A DNA stretch of 64,000 nucleotides from Gautieria morchelliformis (lineage: Eukaryota; Basidiomycota; Agaricomycetes; Gomphales; Gomphaceae): positions 1-64,000 of the forward strand of contig WHVA01000338.1 in assembly GCA_015179125.1 (NCBI GenBank), in the 5' to 3' direction. Positions within the stretch are counted from its first letter, which is position 1, and each line of letters opens with the position of its first letter. Under the pieces are notes generated by a model, which saw nothing but the letters and a program-made list of their open reading frames with translations, made no database searches and was not told the DNA's origin. A program made the translations under genes and the position numbers. Below, one piece after another: positions 10,122 through 22,504 of the stretch.

Positions 10122-12232
10122 GATGTGTGCCCCTGCTGCCTGTACATAACTGGTTTTCCTGTCTTGAAGTAGAGAATGAGAAGCCCCCACTCCCCTCACT
10201 TCATGCAGACCCACCGGATAAAGTCACACAAAAGCCAAATCCAACATCCCGTCCATTCCGCATCCGTCCTTGGGAGAGACGCCTTCCGAAACACTATGTC
10301 GTTGCTGCCACCCCTGGCCCCAAGTCACTGGTCATCAAGGTGGAGGTTCAGACAACGGACACGGCGGAAGTCAAATCCGGACCCACACTTGTTGATTGTG
10401 GGGCCACTGGTCAGTTTATGGACTGGGACTATGTGGAACAGAACTGACTGACCACACAGAAGTTGCAGCGTGCAATCCCGGTGTTCAATGTAGATGGAAT
10501 CCCTAATGAGGCCCATCATGGAGATAGTAGACACAATTCTCCGCTACGATGGACACACGGAATGCACTTCCTTTGCAGTCACCAGCCTGGGGAAGCAAGA
10601 CATCATCCTCAGGTTTACCTGGCTGCAGGAACACAACCCGGAGATCAACTGGCAGACTTGGAAGGTGCTGATGAGTCGATGTCCAGCCAAGTGTTACATG
10701 TGCCGGTCGGAAGTGCGGAAGGAGTGCCAGGAGCAGTGGAAGACAGAACAGATCATACAGACATGTCATTCTGGCGCCCATCCACTGCTTGCGGAAGAGG
10801 ATTTGGAAGCAGAATTCGAACCAGCTCCCACTTCCGATTCCGGTTCCGGTTCCGATTCTGACTCCGACTCCGACGTCATCCAACTCGGCCCAGAAGACAC
10901 TCTGGTGGAAGGGGAGCACTTGCTGTATGTAAACCTTCTGCCAGAAGCCAAACACGTCTGTGCCACCGGAAATATCTTGCAATGCCTCGCAGAAGCCTCC
11001 AGGAAGGACGATAAAGCGGAGGTGGAGATTCCGGAGTACCTGCAGGAGTTCGAGGATGTGTTTGCAAAGGAGTTGTTTGATGCCCTGCCCCCACGGAAAC
11101 TGTGGGACCATGCCATCGAGTTGGAGCCTGGGTCAAAGCCCACCAACTGCAAGGTCTACCCACTGTCACCTAGGGATCAGGTAGAGCTCGATGCATTCCT
11201 TGCGGAGAACCTCCATACAGGGAGGATCCGCCCCTCCAAGTCACCCATGGCATCTCCAGTGTTCTTCATCAAGAAGAAGGACAGCTGGCTCAGACTCGTA
11301 CAGGATTACTGAGCCTTGAATACGATCATGATCAAGAATAGGTACCCCATTCCACTCATTTCCGAACTGATCACACAACTCCACGGTGCAAGGTACTTCA
11401 CTAAGCTGGATGTACGCTGGGGTTTCAACAATGTTCAGATCCGCGAGGGAGACAAGTGGAAGACCACATTCCGCACCAACCAAGGACCGTTTGAGCCGCA
11501 GGTCATGTTCTTCGGCCTCACCAACAGTCCTGCCACATTCCAGACGATGATGAAAGACATCTTCTGTGACATGATAGTGGAAGGGGTCATCTGTGTCTAC
11601 CTTGATGACATCCTCATCTTCACAAAGACACTGATGGAACATCGGGAGGTTGTGCGGAGAGTGCTAGAACGGCCCCGGAAGTACAACCTGTGTCTCAAGC
11701 CAGAGAAGTGTGAATTTGAGTGGACACGGATAGAGTATCTTGGGGTGATCATGTCGGAAGGAATGGTGGAGATGGAGCCAGTCAAGGTTTCCGGCATGTC
11801 AGAATGGCCTACACCGCGGAACAAGAAAGAAGTCCAGTCCTTCGTCGGGTTTGTCAATTTCTACAGGCAGTTCACAAAGGACTTCTCCTGCCATGCCCGT
11901 GCCCTCTTTGCCCTCACCAAGAAGTACATTGGATGGCGGTGGGAGGGGCCAGAGCAGGCCTCCTTTGACAAACTCAAGGAGCTGATCACTTCTGCTCCCG
12001 TCCTGATCTTTCCTGACGACTCTGCCCTTATCGAGTTGAAGTGGATTCTTCCGATGCAGCCACTGGAGCAGTCTTGTCACAGCAGTCATCGGAAGGTGGT
12101 GGAAGGTGGCATCCGATTGCCTTCTTCTCCAAGAGCCTTAGTCCGGTGGAGTGGAATTATGAGATCCATGACAAGGAAATGCTGGCAATCATCCAGGAAC
12201 TGGGGGAGTGGCGACACTTCCTTGAAGGTGCT

Positions 12233-14298
12233 TGTCATGATTCGTTTATTCTGCGAATCATCCCTCAACACACAGCGAACGACCTCCTGAACCAGCGAAT
12301 ATCTTGCCAAAATATTCGTCGCCATACTGCTTTTGCATTCGCTATTCGCATCATTCCTGCCAGGATGCCAGGTGTTGGGGCCATCATCCATCATAGAACC
12401 CATCATCTGTTAAAATCCCACTCCATGACAGACCCACATGCTCAGGATGCATTTGGATAGTGTCAGTTGCAGCCTCCGTGCAGGTTGGACTCAATGGGAC
12501 TCGTACCACTGCAGGGCAGGACGAATTAGCTTCGCTGAAGTTTTCACTACACAGTTGTCATGACCCATTCATTTCTTGTATCCAGCTATCCCTGTTTTCC
12601 CTTTCACCACTCTTCCATGTTCACTCAGCTTCGCTCCATTCACTCTTTGCTCCATTCACTATTCGCCACATTCGCCAAATGACCATTCGCTACTCGCATC
12701 ATTCGCCAGTAGTCATGCCATCAAACATGATCGACATCCTTTACCTGGATTGATGGTTCATCATTGGTCCTATAATGAATTGCAAGGAGGTGCAGGCTGT
12801 CATGACTCATTTATTTCTTGTACCCAGCTATCCCTGTTTTTCCTTTCACCACTCTTCCATGTTCGCTCGTCTTCGCTCCATTCACTCCTCGCTCCATTCG
12901 CTATTTGCCACATTCGCCATATGACCATTCGCTACTCGCATCATTCGCCAGCAGGCACACCATCAAACATGATCGACATGTAGTAGACAGGAATTATAGG
13001 CAGTAGGTATGGACTTGTTGCTCAAAAGAATAGACTAGAAATTAATTCACTCTCTCAGTGAATTTAGTTGTCACTGTAAATATATTATACACTACCTAGA
13101 AATTAATTCACTACAGAGTATTTCTAGGTCAATAAATCGAAGGAACACTAGACTAATTTACTTGCCTCTCTCAGTGAATTTAGTTGTCACTGAGAGAGGG
13201 GGAAATCTGTCTCACTGTGCATGTACTACTACCCGGCCCTTTAGCGCCCAAGAGCTCACGCGTCGAAGTCATTTCAGACTCCGCTGGGTGCAGCCGCCTG
13301 TGAAAATAGAAATAACAAAGTGGAATGGAGGGGTAGAGAGTAACTAGAAAACTTCGAAAATTATCAAAGAAATGGATGCATGGTACAAGAACAATGTGAG
13401 AAGAGATTGAAAAATCATACAACAAATTGAATGTATTATGCTTGATTTTGGTGCAGGAGCATAAATGCACCCAACACAACATCCTTTACCCGGATTGATG
13501 GTTCATCACTGGTCCCATCATCTTCTCAACTCAACCCCCTTTTGGGTGTTCCTATGGCCAGAATGCATTCGTGGGGCATCCTACCCGTAGGTCATGTGGG
13601 ATCAACCCAGCAGACGAAGAGTCCATGCAGGGCGGTGTATATGCAGGTCCCAAGGCGTGTTTTCGTACCTAGGGGCCTTCGCCCTCTTTCCTCTCCATTG
13701 TTTCATGTTCGCACCCCTCTTCCATTCTATTGTATGTCTATTTCATCTATTATGTATCCTGACCGTGCACCCCTATCCAACACTGACTCCAGATGGCCTC
13801 TTTCCTATTCGCTAGCACCATATGAGCATTTGGTATAAGTAGTTTACATTCGCATGTATGTTTAATTAGCATACGTCCATCTTGTGCAAACTTGACCTCG
13901 CTGTGATCATCGTCTCGAGCCTTCTCCTGTAGATTTCTATCTTCGACCAGAAGAGGACTTAGGCATCACTGGTGAGTTCTCATACTTCATCTTCATTACC
14001 TTAGCCTTCGAGTTATTTCTGTGCTGTCAGTGAAGGGCTCCGAAGGAGTGCCTTCGCCGGCAAAAGGATTGTCGCTACTTAGACAACCTTTCCGTGGCAC
14101 CTTGTACGTTACATCGTCAAGTGCCATGGGCTATTTCGCTATGACTGTAGATCAGGGCGAATTCCTTTCGAGTAACCCTCTTACTTCTTAACCCTTACCT
14201 CTTCGGTACTGTTCGCTGGGCGATTCGCTAGATCGCACACGCTATTCGGGCATTCGCCACTAACATGCGATAATAACGCCCAAAATCCAATCTTGACA
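12233..14298. mobile_element. LTR-C solo LTR, copy 2 (inverted, expanded to 2066 bp)
   Basis: The ends are TGTCATGATTCG and CCAATCTTGACA, the reverse of the other copies, flanked by the 5-bp duplication GTGCT (12228-12232 and 14299-14303) inside gypsy-A RNase H. It is longer than its relatives for two reasons: a copia solo LTR sits at 12979-13476, and about 240 bp are tandemly duplicated (12556-12797 and 12798-12978; both begin TGTCATGAC.CATT.ATTTCTTG). Removing the LTR restores the pol reading frame (HFLEGA|LCPFEI). Confidence 0.85.
12979..13476 (-). mobile_element. Copia-A solo LTR (498 bp) nested in LTR-C
   Basis: It reads TGTAGTAGACAGG...ATGCACCCAACA, the reverse complement of the LTR at 48160-48657 and of exactly the same length. 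It is flanked by CGACA (12974-12978) and CAACA (13477-13481), a 5-bp duplication with one transition. The uninterrupted target (GATCGACATCCTTTACC) occurs in the tandem duplicate at about 12730, which confirms the insertion point. Confidence 0.9.
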
Positions 14299-14783
14299 GT
14301 GCTCTGTGTCCGTTCGAGATCTTGACAGACTACAAGAACCTTGAGTACTTCTGCACGTCCAAGAAGTTGAACCAACAACAAGCACGGTGGTCCCTATACC
14401 TGTCTCGGTTCGACTTCATGCTTCATCACCACCCCAGCCATACCATGGGCAAGCCCAATGCCCTATCCCACCACACGGATCACAGAAGCGGAAGCAGAGA
14501 CAATGCTGACATGACATTGCTCTGCCCAAGCCTCTTTGCAATCTGCGCCCTCGAAGGAGTGACCGCAGTTCAGGCAGAAGCGGAAATGCTCCGGGACATC
14601 TGGAGGCAGTACTGGGATGGAGAGAAGGAGGAATCGGTGGTGAAGGCGGTGGAGGAGCTGCGGAAAGGGCACTCACAGTCTGTGCAGGCAGCGGAGTGGG
14701 CAGAACATGATGGGTTACTCCACTTCAGGGGCAAGATCTATGTTCCGGATGGGGCAGACCTCCGCCACCGCATTGTGTCCCAA

Positions 14784-16046
14784 TGTCAAGATTGGTTTTT
14801 AGGCGTGAATATCATGTATTAGTGAAAACAGCGAATGCCCGAATAACTTGTGCGAATAAGTATGCTGTTCAGCGAAAAGGGTGAACCAATAAATGTTTGG
14901 AAGATAGGAGGGCTGCCTGAACAGAGCTCGATCCACAGTCGTAGCGAAATAGCCCGTGGCACTTGACGATGTCAGGTGCAAGGTGTCACGGAAATGTTGT
15001 CTAAGTAGCGACAATCCTTTCGCCGGCGAAGGCACTCCCCCAGAGCCCTTCGCCGACAGCACAGAAAATAATTCGAAGGCTAAGGTAACGAAGCTGAAGT
15101 ATGAGAACTCACCAGTGATGCCTAAGTCTTCTTCTGGTCGAAGATAGAAATCTACAGGAGAAGGCTCAAGACGATGGTCACAGCGAGGTCAAGTTTGCAC
15201 AAGATGGACCTATGATAATTGAACTGGGGAATATACATGCGAATGTAGATTGCTTATATCGAATGCTCGTATAGTAGCAGCGAATAGGAAAGAGGCCATC
15301 ATGAGTCAGGGTTGGATAGGGGTGCGCAGTCATGATACAAATAGATGAAATAAACATACAATAGAATAGAAGAGGAGTGCGAATGTGAAACGACGGAGAG
15401 GAAAGAAGGCGAAGGCACCTATGCATGAAAACACGCCTTGGGACCTGCATATATGCCACCCTGCACGGACTCTTCGTCTGCTGGGTTGATCCCACACGAC
15501 CTATGGGTAAGACGTCCCGTGAATGCATTCCAGCCATATGAACTCCTAAAGGGGTTGCATTTAGGAAGATGATGGGGCCAGTGATGGACCATTATGCTGG
15601 GTAGAGGATTTTGATCGCATTTGATGGCGTGCCTGCTGGTGAATGATGCGAGCAGCAAATGGTCGTTCAGCGAATGTGGTGAAGGGCGAATGGGGAGGAC
15701 ATAGAGGAGGTGTGGTCAAAGGGAGAGGCGAAACCGAGCGAACAAGGAGGAGGAGTGGTGGAAGAGAAAACAGGGATCACTGGGTACAGGAAATCTTTGG
15801 GTTGTGGCAACCCAGCCCTAGGAACATCCAAGGGGGTTTGAGCCAAGGAGGTGATAGAACCAGTGATGAACCATCAAACTGGGTAAAGGACATTGATCGT
15901 GCTTTGATGGTGTGGCTATGGCAAATGACGCGAACAGTGAAGATTGATCACCAAACTCGGTGAAGGGCGATCGGAGTGAACATAGAGGTCGCGTGAGGAA
16001 TGAGAGGATATAGTGACTGAGTATTGGTAATAAATGTGTCATGACA
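14784..16046. mobile_element. LTR-C solo LTR, copy 3 (1263 bp)
   Basis: It begins TGTCAAGATTGG and ends GTGTCATGACA, with the duplication CCCAA at 14779-14783 and 16047-16051. It lies in the integrase zinc-finger region of gypsy-A copy 1, and removing it rejoins the protein (IVSQ|HHDT). It is in the same orientation as the copy at 1250-2485 and co-linear with it except for small indels. Confidence 0.9.
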
Positions 16047-17258
16047 CCCAACACCATGACACCCGGGTTTCAGGGCACACTGGCAGGTGGAAGACGCTGG
16101 AGTGGGTAACTTGGAACTACTGGTGGCCTCAGATATCCGCTACATTTGGCAGTATGTGAAGATGTGCGACCTTTGCCTCCGGACCAAAGCACAGTGACAT
16201 CCGCCCATTGGAGAGCTTCTTCCACTCCCCATTCCAGAGTCTCACTGGGAGACCATCAGTGTCTACTTCATCGTTGAACTCCTGGAGTCTCACAGCTACG
16301 ACACAATCATCGACATCGTGGACTCGATAAGCAAAGTGTCCCACTTCATTCCAACACACATGACGATCACTGCCCTCGGAGTGGCCCACCTGTTCCTTGT
16401 GCATGTCTGGAAGTTGCATGGGCTCCTGAAGCAAGTGGTTTCCGACCAAGGTCCACAGTTCGTCACAGAACTGACTCAGGAGCTCTACCGCCTGCTCAGG
16501 ATAAAGCTGGCTGCCACAACAGCATACCATCCGCAGGGTGACGGACAGATGGAACGAGTCAATCAGGAGCTGGAGCAATATCTCTGCCTCTTTGTCAATG
16601 AGAGGCAGGATGACTGGGACGAGCTACTTCCACTGGCAGAATTCCAATACAACAACCATGTACATTCCGCCATGCAGCAGACTCCCTTCATGCTCGACTC
16701 TGGGCGACACCCGTGTATGGCTTTGAGCCATGCCAGGCAGTGTCCCAACTCGAGACGGTCAATGAGTTCCGAGACTGCATGGACTCGACCCTTTCGGAAG
16801 CCAAGTCTGCCCTTGCGAAGGCCAAAGACGACATGGCAAGGTACTATAACCAATGCCGGGTTCCCACAGGAGTACCAAAAAAAAAAAGAATAAGTTAGAG
16901 ACAAGGTATATTTGGACACAAGTGACATTTGCACCACATGCCCTTCACAGAAGCTTGCCCACCGCTACCTTGGGCCCTTCACAGTGATGTGGAGAGTTGG
17001 GCGGAATGCGTACTGCCTCCGACTTCCGAACTCCATGTCCTGCCACCACCCTGTCTTCAACATAGTGAAGTTGCTCCCAGCTCTGGAAGATCCAATTCCA
17101 GGCCGGAGGTCTCATCCGCCACCTCCACCGAAAATCGTAGATGGGGAAGAGCATTATGTGGTGGAACAGATCCTTGATAGCCGGTTCGTGTGAGGACAAC
17201 TCCAATTCCTGGTAAAATGGTAAGGATATGGGTATGAGGAGAATTCGTGGGCCTAATC

Positions 17259-18296
17259 ATTTTCGAGCAATGGAACAGTACAAAGCATCAAACACATATC
17301 TAGAGAGCATGATAGCAGAAGGGCATGATAGCAGAGTGGAGAATATGCGATGGTGCAAAGATGAACCCAGCGAGCAGCAATTGAGATATGAGATATGTAG
17401 CAAGAGCGATCTATCAGCAGCAGGCAACTAGGGATCGTTTGACTTAGAAGCAACACAGAGGAAAAATACATACCTAATTGTTCATGGGTTTCATTCTCTT
17501 CTTCTTAGCCTTGGGTTTGTTCTCCTTTGACTGAGTGGCAGAGGGTCAAGCAGTGGACTTGGTGGTGGGTGCAGCAATGGCTACAGGTGAGGGGCAAAGG
17601 GTCTGGTTGGGGGCAGGTTGAGATTTTTAATTTAAAATATATATCTTTTTTAATTTTAAAAGAGGCAGATTTATAGGTTTTTTTTTTTTTGGCACCAGAC
17701 AGTGGTTGAACTTTGTTGTTCTTGCTGTTCTGCAGCAACAATGTGCTCGGCATGCTGCCTTTGCGTTGCAAAGAGGCTGGGGTTTGGAGCATAGGGGCAG
17801 TCAGAGCAGGAGGAGGGAGGATCTGATGGTAGTGGATCTCACTACCATGCTGTGTCTGGCTGGGAGGGACATCCTTGGGGTTCTCATTATTGCTGGTATC
17901 AGCCCCAGTATTGCTGGGATCGGCCTCATGTGCCTCCTCAGTATTGATCAGCATCTGAGTCATGCCTTCGAAAGGATTTTCCTGCACATCAAAATTTAGC
18001 TTCAGATCGTCAGCACGGCACCAATGAATGTTGTCCACCACTTTGTTGTCATCTTCCCCTTGATCTTCAACATCACCCTGCTTGTCCTCAACATCGCCTG
18101 CATCATTACCATTCACAGCTGACTCTTGTGCCTGATCCTCTGGCAGTACAGTGTTGCACTCTTCTCCATTTGTGTTGCGTTCTTCTTCATTTGCTTCAAC
18201 ACTCACATGGACCTGCTAAACACAATATATGTCAGCAACTAATTTTTATAATAACTAATATATACCTCTTCCTGTCATTCCTGACGGCACATGCAG
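17259..18296 (-). other. Unassigned region with a 233-codon hypothetical ORF (17505-18206, minus)
   Basis: The minus frame 18206-17505 begins with an acidic, Asp/Glu/Asn-rich N-terminus (VNGNDAGDVEDKQGDVED), then a block containing IHWCRADDLKLNFDV, and ends in a Lys-rich and Cys/His-rich part. I recognise no family. Low-complexity acidic sequence and poly-T/A tracts (17640-17700) weaken the case for a real gene. A splice-like GT follows the first coding block, so the true exon structure may differ. It could be a fragment of a host gene or of a transposon. Confidence 0.3.
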
Positions 18297-18530
18297 TGTA
18301 AGTGAGTGGATCTTAGGTCCTTGTATCACAAGGGCAAATGGAACTCGACCAATGTGTGGCTATTCCATGTGCTATGTAGTGACAGTGTAAGGTAAGATTA
18401 TCTGGGGAACCGCTGTGCGGTTCCCACGCAAGAACTGTACAGTGGATCCATGGGGATCCACTAACATTAGGTAATCTATCCAGCAGAGTGCATTGCCTTA
18501 AGGGCAATGCGGGTAAATGATGTATTTACA
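18297..18530 (-). repeat. Gypsy-B LTR with strong stem-loops (234 bp)
   Basis: On the plus strand it reads TGTAAGTGAGTGG...GATGTATTTACA. It matches LTRs at 33699-33911 and 60705-60918. It contains three near-perfect palindromes: GGGAACCGCTGTGCGGTTCCC (18405-18425), AGTGGATCCATGGGGATCCA plus CT (18441-18462), and one at 18490-18510 with stem GCATTGCC/GGGCAATGC. The first two have counterparts in the other copies. Confidence 0.75.
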
Positions 18531-19214
18531 CCCTCCCCTTCTATGAACAACTCAGGTATCCTCATAGAGGGACCTGGTGAGGTCATCAGAATCCACATCT
18601 GACATATCAATGTCAGAGTATGGAGCCAGTGGTGATCGCGGGTCCATCGGCAGACCGGGGCCATTGGCGAGGACGTAGGGTGGGGAGGCAATGCCCATGT
18701 CCTGCTGAAAGGTGGCTTCAGCGACCAGATCGCCGGTTGGTGATAGGCCTCGAGTCATGGCTAACTCATGGTCTAGCTGTGCTCAGGTGACCGTTGAGGC
18801 CATGGCAGTCATGGATGCCACTCAGTCGTGGTCCCGCAGGGCCGCCACTCGCAGCCTCTCCTTCCCTATTTGGGCAGGTGCACTGAAGGTGGCCCCAGCC
18901 AGCTCATGCTGGATGAATGATTCAATCTGGGTTACGCTGTCCTGGGTTACTGTGCCATGCTTGGCGAGCCAGCGGGCAACCTCGTTCAGAGGGATGTGCC
19001 GGGCCAATCGGCCTTGGATGGGGAATATGCCAGTGATCAATGCCATCAGGGTGTCACCGATGGTGTATTGGACAAAGTGAGTATTAAGAGTGGGGAGATA
19101 AATGAGGAATGGTGATGAACCCACCCGTGGATCGACGGTTGCTGTATCGTGCCTGGGGTGCGGAGAAACCTTTTTTTTTTCCGATGGATACTGAACAGCG
19201 TTTCCTGGGTGCAA
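18297..19214 (-). mobile_element. Gypsy-B copy, 3' end only (third ORF C-terminus, PPT, LTR)
   Basis: From right to left: a decayed C-terminal part of the gypsy-B third ORF (19214 to about 18540; shared block FPIQGRLARHIPLNEVARWL, matching the copy near 34400), a polypurine tract (GAAGGGGAGGG, 18531-18541) and the LTR (18297-18530). The ORF has frameshifts and stops. This copy independently shows that the third ORF abuts the 3' LTR. Confidence 0.75.
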
Positions 19215-19961
19215 TCAAAGGGAACCCAGAAACGGCGGACTCTCAGCCCCGGCTTGCAGAACCTTCTAGACCAAGTAGACTAAGGCCAACGACATATACT
19301 TGATTAGAATTGTGATGATAGTGAGATCGTGCCATTCATGGAACACTGTTGCCACACTCTTTGGTATCACCCTGCAGTATGAGACGATGCAGCGGTACGC
19401 TGCGTGCCTTACGCGGCGAAAGTTTAGGGGCCTTAGCTAATCATCCCAGCCGCCACCCAAGCTCCCACACTTGCGCCATGTATCCACTGTGCCATGACCT
19501 CAGTCGGCTGGGTGGCCTGCATGCTGTGTCAAATCTAACGACCGCAACGCGCGTGTTCATTATACAATGCTCATTGTGCGTATGCTCGCAGGAGACAGGA
19601 AAAATGTGTGCAAGTTGAGTTTTATATTCATATAAATTTTGAATTGGAGGTGGGATTTACATTGGGGAGGAAATGAAAGCGAATGACATTAGGATTGTGA
19701 TGGGGAAGGTGAGAAGGAGAGAGGGGGTGGGTTCAAATTATTATGACCTGAAATACGGGGACAAATCGGATACAAGTACTAACACGGCGGTGGGAGAGGC
19801 AGAGAGGATATGGCGACGACGAGAACGACACCTTTTCATCGAAGGGGCTAACTCTATAGTACACGAAGAGGATGGCCGGCTGGTTGCTATGGGGAGGGCG
19901 GAAGAATGGGCGCAGTGGGTTGGGGATGACAAAGACGATCACGGTACCGCTCTCCAACTAC
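19215..19961. other. Unassigned sequence
   Basis: No recognisable gene. Open frames of up to 171 codons exist around 19673-20188, but they run into a dispersed repeat and carry no known domain. Confidence 0.3.
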
Positions 19962-20600
19962 GGGAATATCGACCCTGGAGTCTCAGCCTACAACGAGGTG
20001 GTGGTATCGAGCTGGGTACTGTCACGGTCTACGAACTCGCTACCTGCAGCATCGTCATGTGCAGTTTAGTCAACGCTGCAGATGGTGATGGCGAAGAAGA
20101 AAGACGCTCACCAACTTCGGGAGAAGGGTTCGCCTTGGGGTCAGGTGCAGCCAGGGTCGCGGGGAGGAACACACAATCAAGTGGCTGAAGACGACGCGCA
20201 TGGTGAGTACAAGTCGAGTGACATGGGGCAGACTAGAGTCAAATGCCGCCGCACGACTGTCTTATATATGGAGCATCGTACCAGTGACGTACGTACGATG
20301 TGTACCGCCATTAAGAGCGTGCACGCACCTAACATGGCAGTTTTGATCGCGATCATGATCGAAGTGATCGATCGGTGATCAGATATATTGAGGCTATACC
20401 CATTTAGGCTCGATTCGTCAAGCACTCAGGGCACTTTGCTGGCACGCCACGCCACAAGGCATCTTAGGAAGCAGAAGCCCAGAAGCTTGTCGATCAACCC
20501 ATCCTGAGAAGCGCGCACCTGCTCTGAACTTCGAATCCAGCCCCTTGTTTCTATTCTCGGCTCCCGGCAGCGCGCGGTGCCGCATTACCCCTGAGTCATC
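19962..20600 (+). repeat. Dispersed repeat R1, copy 1
   Basis: The blocks 19980-20027 and 20276-20600 recur in the same order and orientation at 30985-31315 (shared GGTATCGAGCTGGGTACTGTC / GGCATCGAGCTGGGTACTGTC and CTCGGCTCCCGGCAGCGCGC). This copy has about 250 extra bases between the blocks. A cluster of seven GATC sites in about 40 bp (20347-20385) and a TATATATGG box at 20262 are notable. The biological nature is unknown: it could be a non-autonomous transposon or a duplicated promoter region. Confidence 0.55.
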
Positions 20601-22080
20601 TCAATGTTATGGTGTCGCTCACTTAGACACCGCTACTTTTGTGCAACCGCCAAATTGGCCCAACGAAAAATTTTCTGATAGTGAACCCCTTTTTAACTGA
20701 CATAGGGTGTATTTTTGATAATATTTTGTTGCAAAAGCTGTAGAAATGCCTGTTATGGTATTTTAACATCTCGTCCTTCCATTTGTTGCTTGATTTGTCA
20801 GCACTATATATGGTAATTACATCCATCTGCTAAGATCAATGATATGCATGAGACTTATCATATAAATGTGAGAGAAAACCATATCACTTACACTAGACTC
20901 AGATGGCTCCACTGCAGCAGTGAGAGATTGAAGAGCTAAGGGTTACATAATTGAACATGTAAGAACAAAGCAGAATGTGGATAACACAGAGCAACTCACA
21001 GTTTGTTCTCTGTCTGTCCACAGATGGCTGCTGATGGTATGCTGGTCATTGCAGGCACTGGATGGAGACACTGGAAACTGAAGGTATGCTATTGTGGAGC
21101 AGAACAGGCATGGAATTCCTCAGAATGTGAGTAAATAACAACAGAACTAGCATAAACAACACACTTAGAGTCAAATGTCAGAACAGAATGATGCGATGGT
21201 TCAACATGAGCGAGCAAATCAATGATAGAGTAAGAGCAGATGGAAGTGAGGATGGGGCAGGAGCAGATGGAAGTGCAAATGGAGCAGGTGCAGGAGCAGG
21301 CAATGAAGGAGCAGGAGCAGATGGAAGAAGTAATAGGTTCAAGCAAGCAAGGTGAGAGGAGAAGGGAGGCACGGCTGGCTTTTGAGTTTTTTTTTTTTTA
21401 CAAAATCTCGTGTTTTGATGTATGTCCAAAAATAAAAAAGCACGAGTTCTTGGAAACCCAGTGTGAGGCAAGATGAGAGGAAATGGGAGCCAATGCTTTC
21501 TGATGGTTGTAGTTTTATGAAAGGTGCATTTGTTGAAGTAAACACTGATGGGTTTTGAAAATGTTACATTAAGGAATTGATGAAAAGGTCTCTGCATTTT
21601 TGCAAAGCAAGTGACTCATTGATGCCTTGACACAATGCACCAACAGACCTTCAAAATTTTCAGTTCATGTTTTTTTACACCTGGAGACGGTGTGGTCATA
21701 TCTGGTCAGTTTAGATTCTATATCTCAAAATGATTCTAGAAAAGCAAGCTCTATAAAAATAGAACATCCTGCGCATCGTCTCAGAACCAATATCTACCAA
21801 TCCTAACAGACATGTCACCATATCTACTGCTTCCACCTGGTGCCACCTCCCTGGAAATGACGTGAATCTCACTGGAGGTGAATATTTGAGTTACCATGTG
21901 CACTCTTATACTATAATCAACACTCAGATGCTCATACATCTATAACTTGCCCGCATGGACTAAAGTTCCATTCCCACTATCCACCCTATGTGAGTAGATC
22001 TCCACCTGTCTCTGATTGCATGAGTGGCTATTTCCATTTCCATTCCATCAACATCTGAGTCGCTCAGCCAAATTACCTAA
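20601..22080. other. Unassigned AT-rich sequence
   Basis: No recognisable protein. 21230-21345 is low-complexity GGAGCAGATGGAAG-type sequence, imperfectly repeated. Short open frames have no domain support. Confidence 0.3.
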
Positions 22081-22504
22081 TCAACCCCCACATATGGTGC
22101 TGCAGCACACAAACTAATGATAGCACTGTGCATATGTGGATGGGAGGGCTGGGTAATCCTGTGGGCCTAAGGTGAAAGGCCCTCATGCTACAGTAAGTCT
22201 GTCTTTCTCCCGAACCTGTACCTTCCACATCAAAGACACCATGGGGGGCAGGCTGAACAACTGTAAGGGCAATGATGAGGGCACTGGTGAGGGCACTGAT
22301 AAGGGCACCATCACATAAGTCCACAATCACTTCTCTAGTAACCCAATCCTTGACTCTCCACCCTGAAGCATTCCTATGACAATAAGGACAAGCAAAGTTG
22401 CAGGAAAGCTCCTCTTGATGCATGTACAATATGCCAGAAGTTAAATTACTATGATAGCAGGAAATGCAATATCTGTGTGTCAATGAGTACTTGCCCTGGG
22501 AAAC
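22081..22504 (-). repeat. Repeat downstream of the NLR gene, shared with 38249-38354
   Basis: The part 22390-22504 recurs almost unchanged, in reverse orientation, at 38249-38354 (for example CATGCATCAAGAGGAGCTTT). The minus frame 22483-22073 encodes a Cys-rich peptide (YCISCYHSN and CPYCHRN) that could be a degraded zinc-binding transposase part, but I cannot name it. It begins directly at the NLR stop codon, so the NLR 3' UTR may come from this repeat. Confidence 0.45.

Larger units (their letters stand above)
8304..17258 (+). mobile_element. Gypsy-A element copy 1, old, nested and 3'-truncated
   Basis: It has a 5' LTR (8304-8776), a self-priming-type primer site, gag, and pol with protease, reverse transcriptase, RNase H, integrase and the start of a chromodomain. 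Homology to copy 2 (52364-58501) stops at about 17258 within the chromodomain, so the 3' LTR is lost. Two LTR-C solo LTRs split pol at 12233-14298 and 14784-16046. Multiple stops and frameshifts make it inactive. The family is a chromodomain Ty3/gypsy (chromovirus). Confidence 0.9.
10150..17258 (+). pseudogene. Gypsy-A Pol (copy 1): PR-RT-RNaseH-IN-chromodomain, broken
   Basis: Protease motif VDCGATG (near 10397), RT catalytic YLDD (near 11599), the RNase H block, integrase HHCC and DDE core (VVSDQG near 16440, AYHPQGDGQMERVNQE near 16520) and the chromodomain start VVEQILDSRFV (17160) are all visible. Disabling changes include TGA at 10446 (CGA in copy 2), a 5-bp deletion near 10515, TGG-to-TGA at 11310, a 1-bp deletion near 12026, and TGA near 16188 and 17191. 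Two LTR-C insertions interrupt RNase H (12233-14298) and the integrase zinc finger (14784-16046). An A11 run occurs near 16880 in the integrase C-terminal part. Confidence 0.85.
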
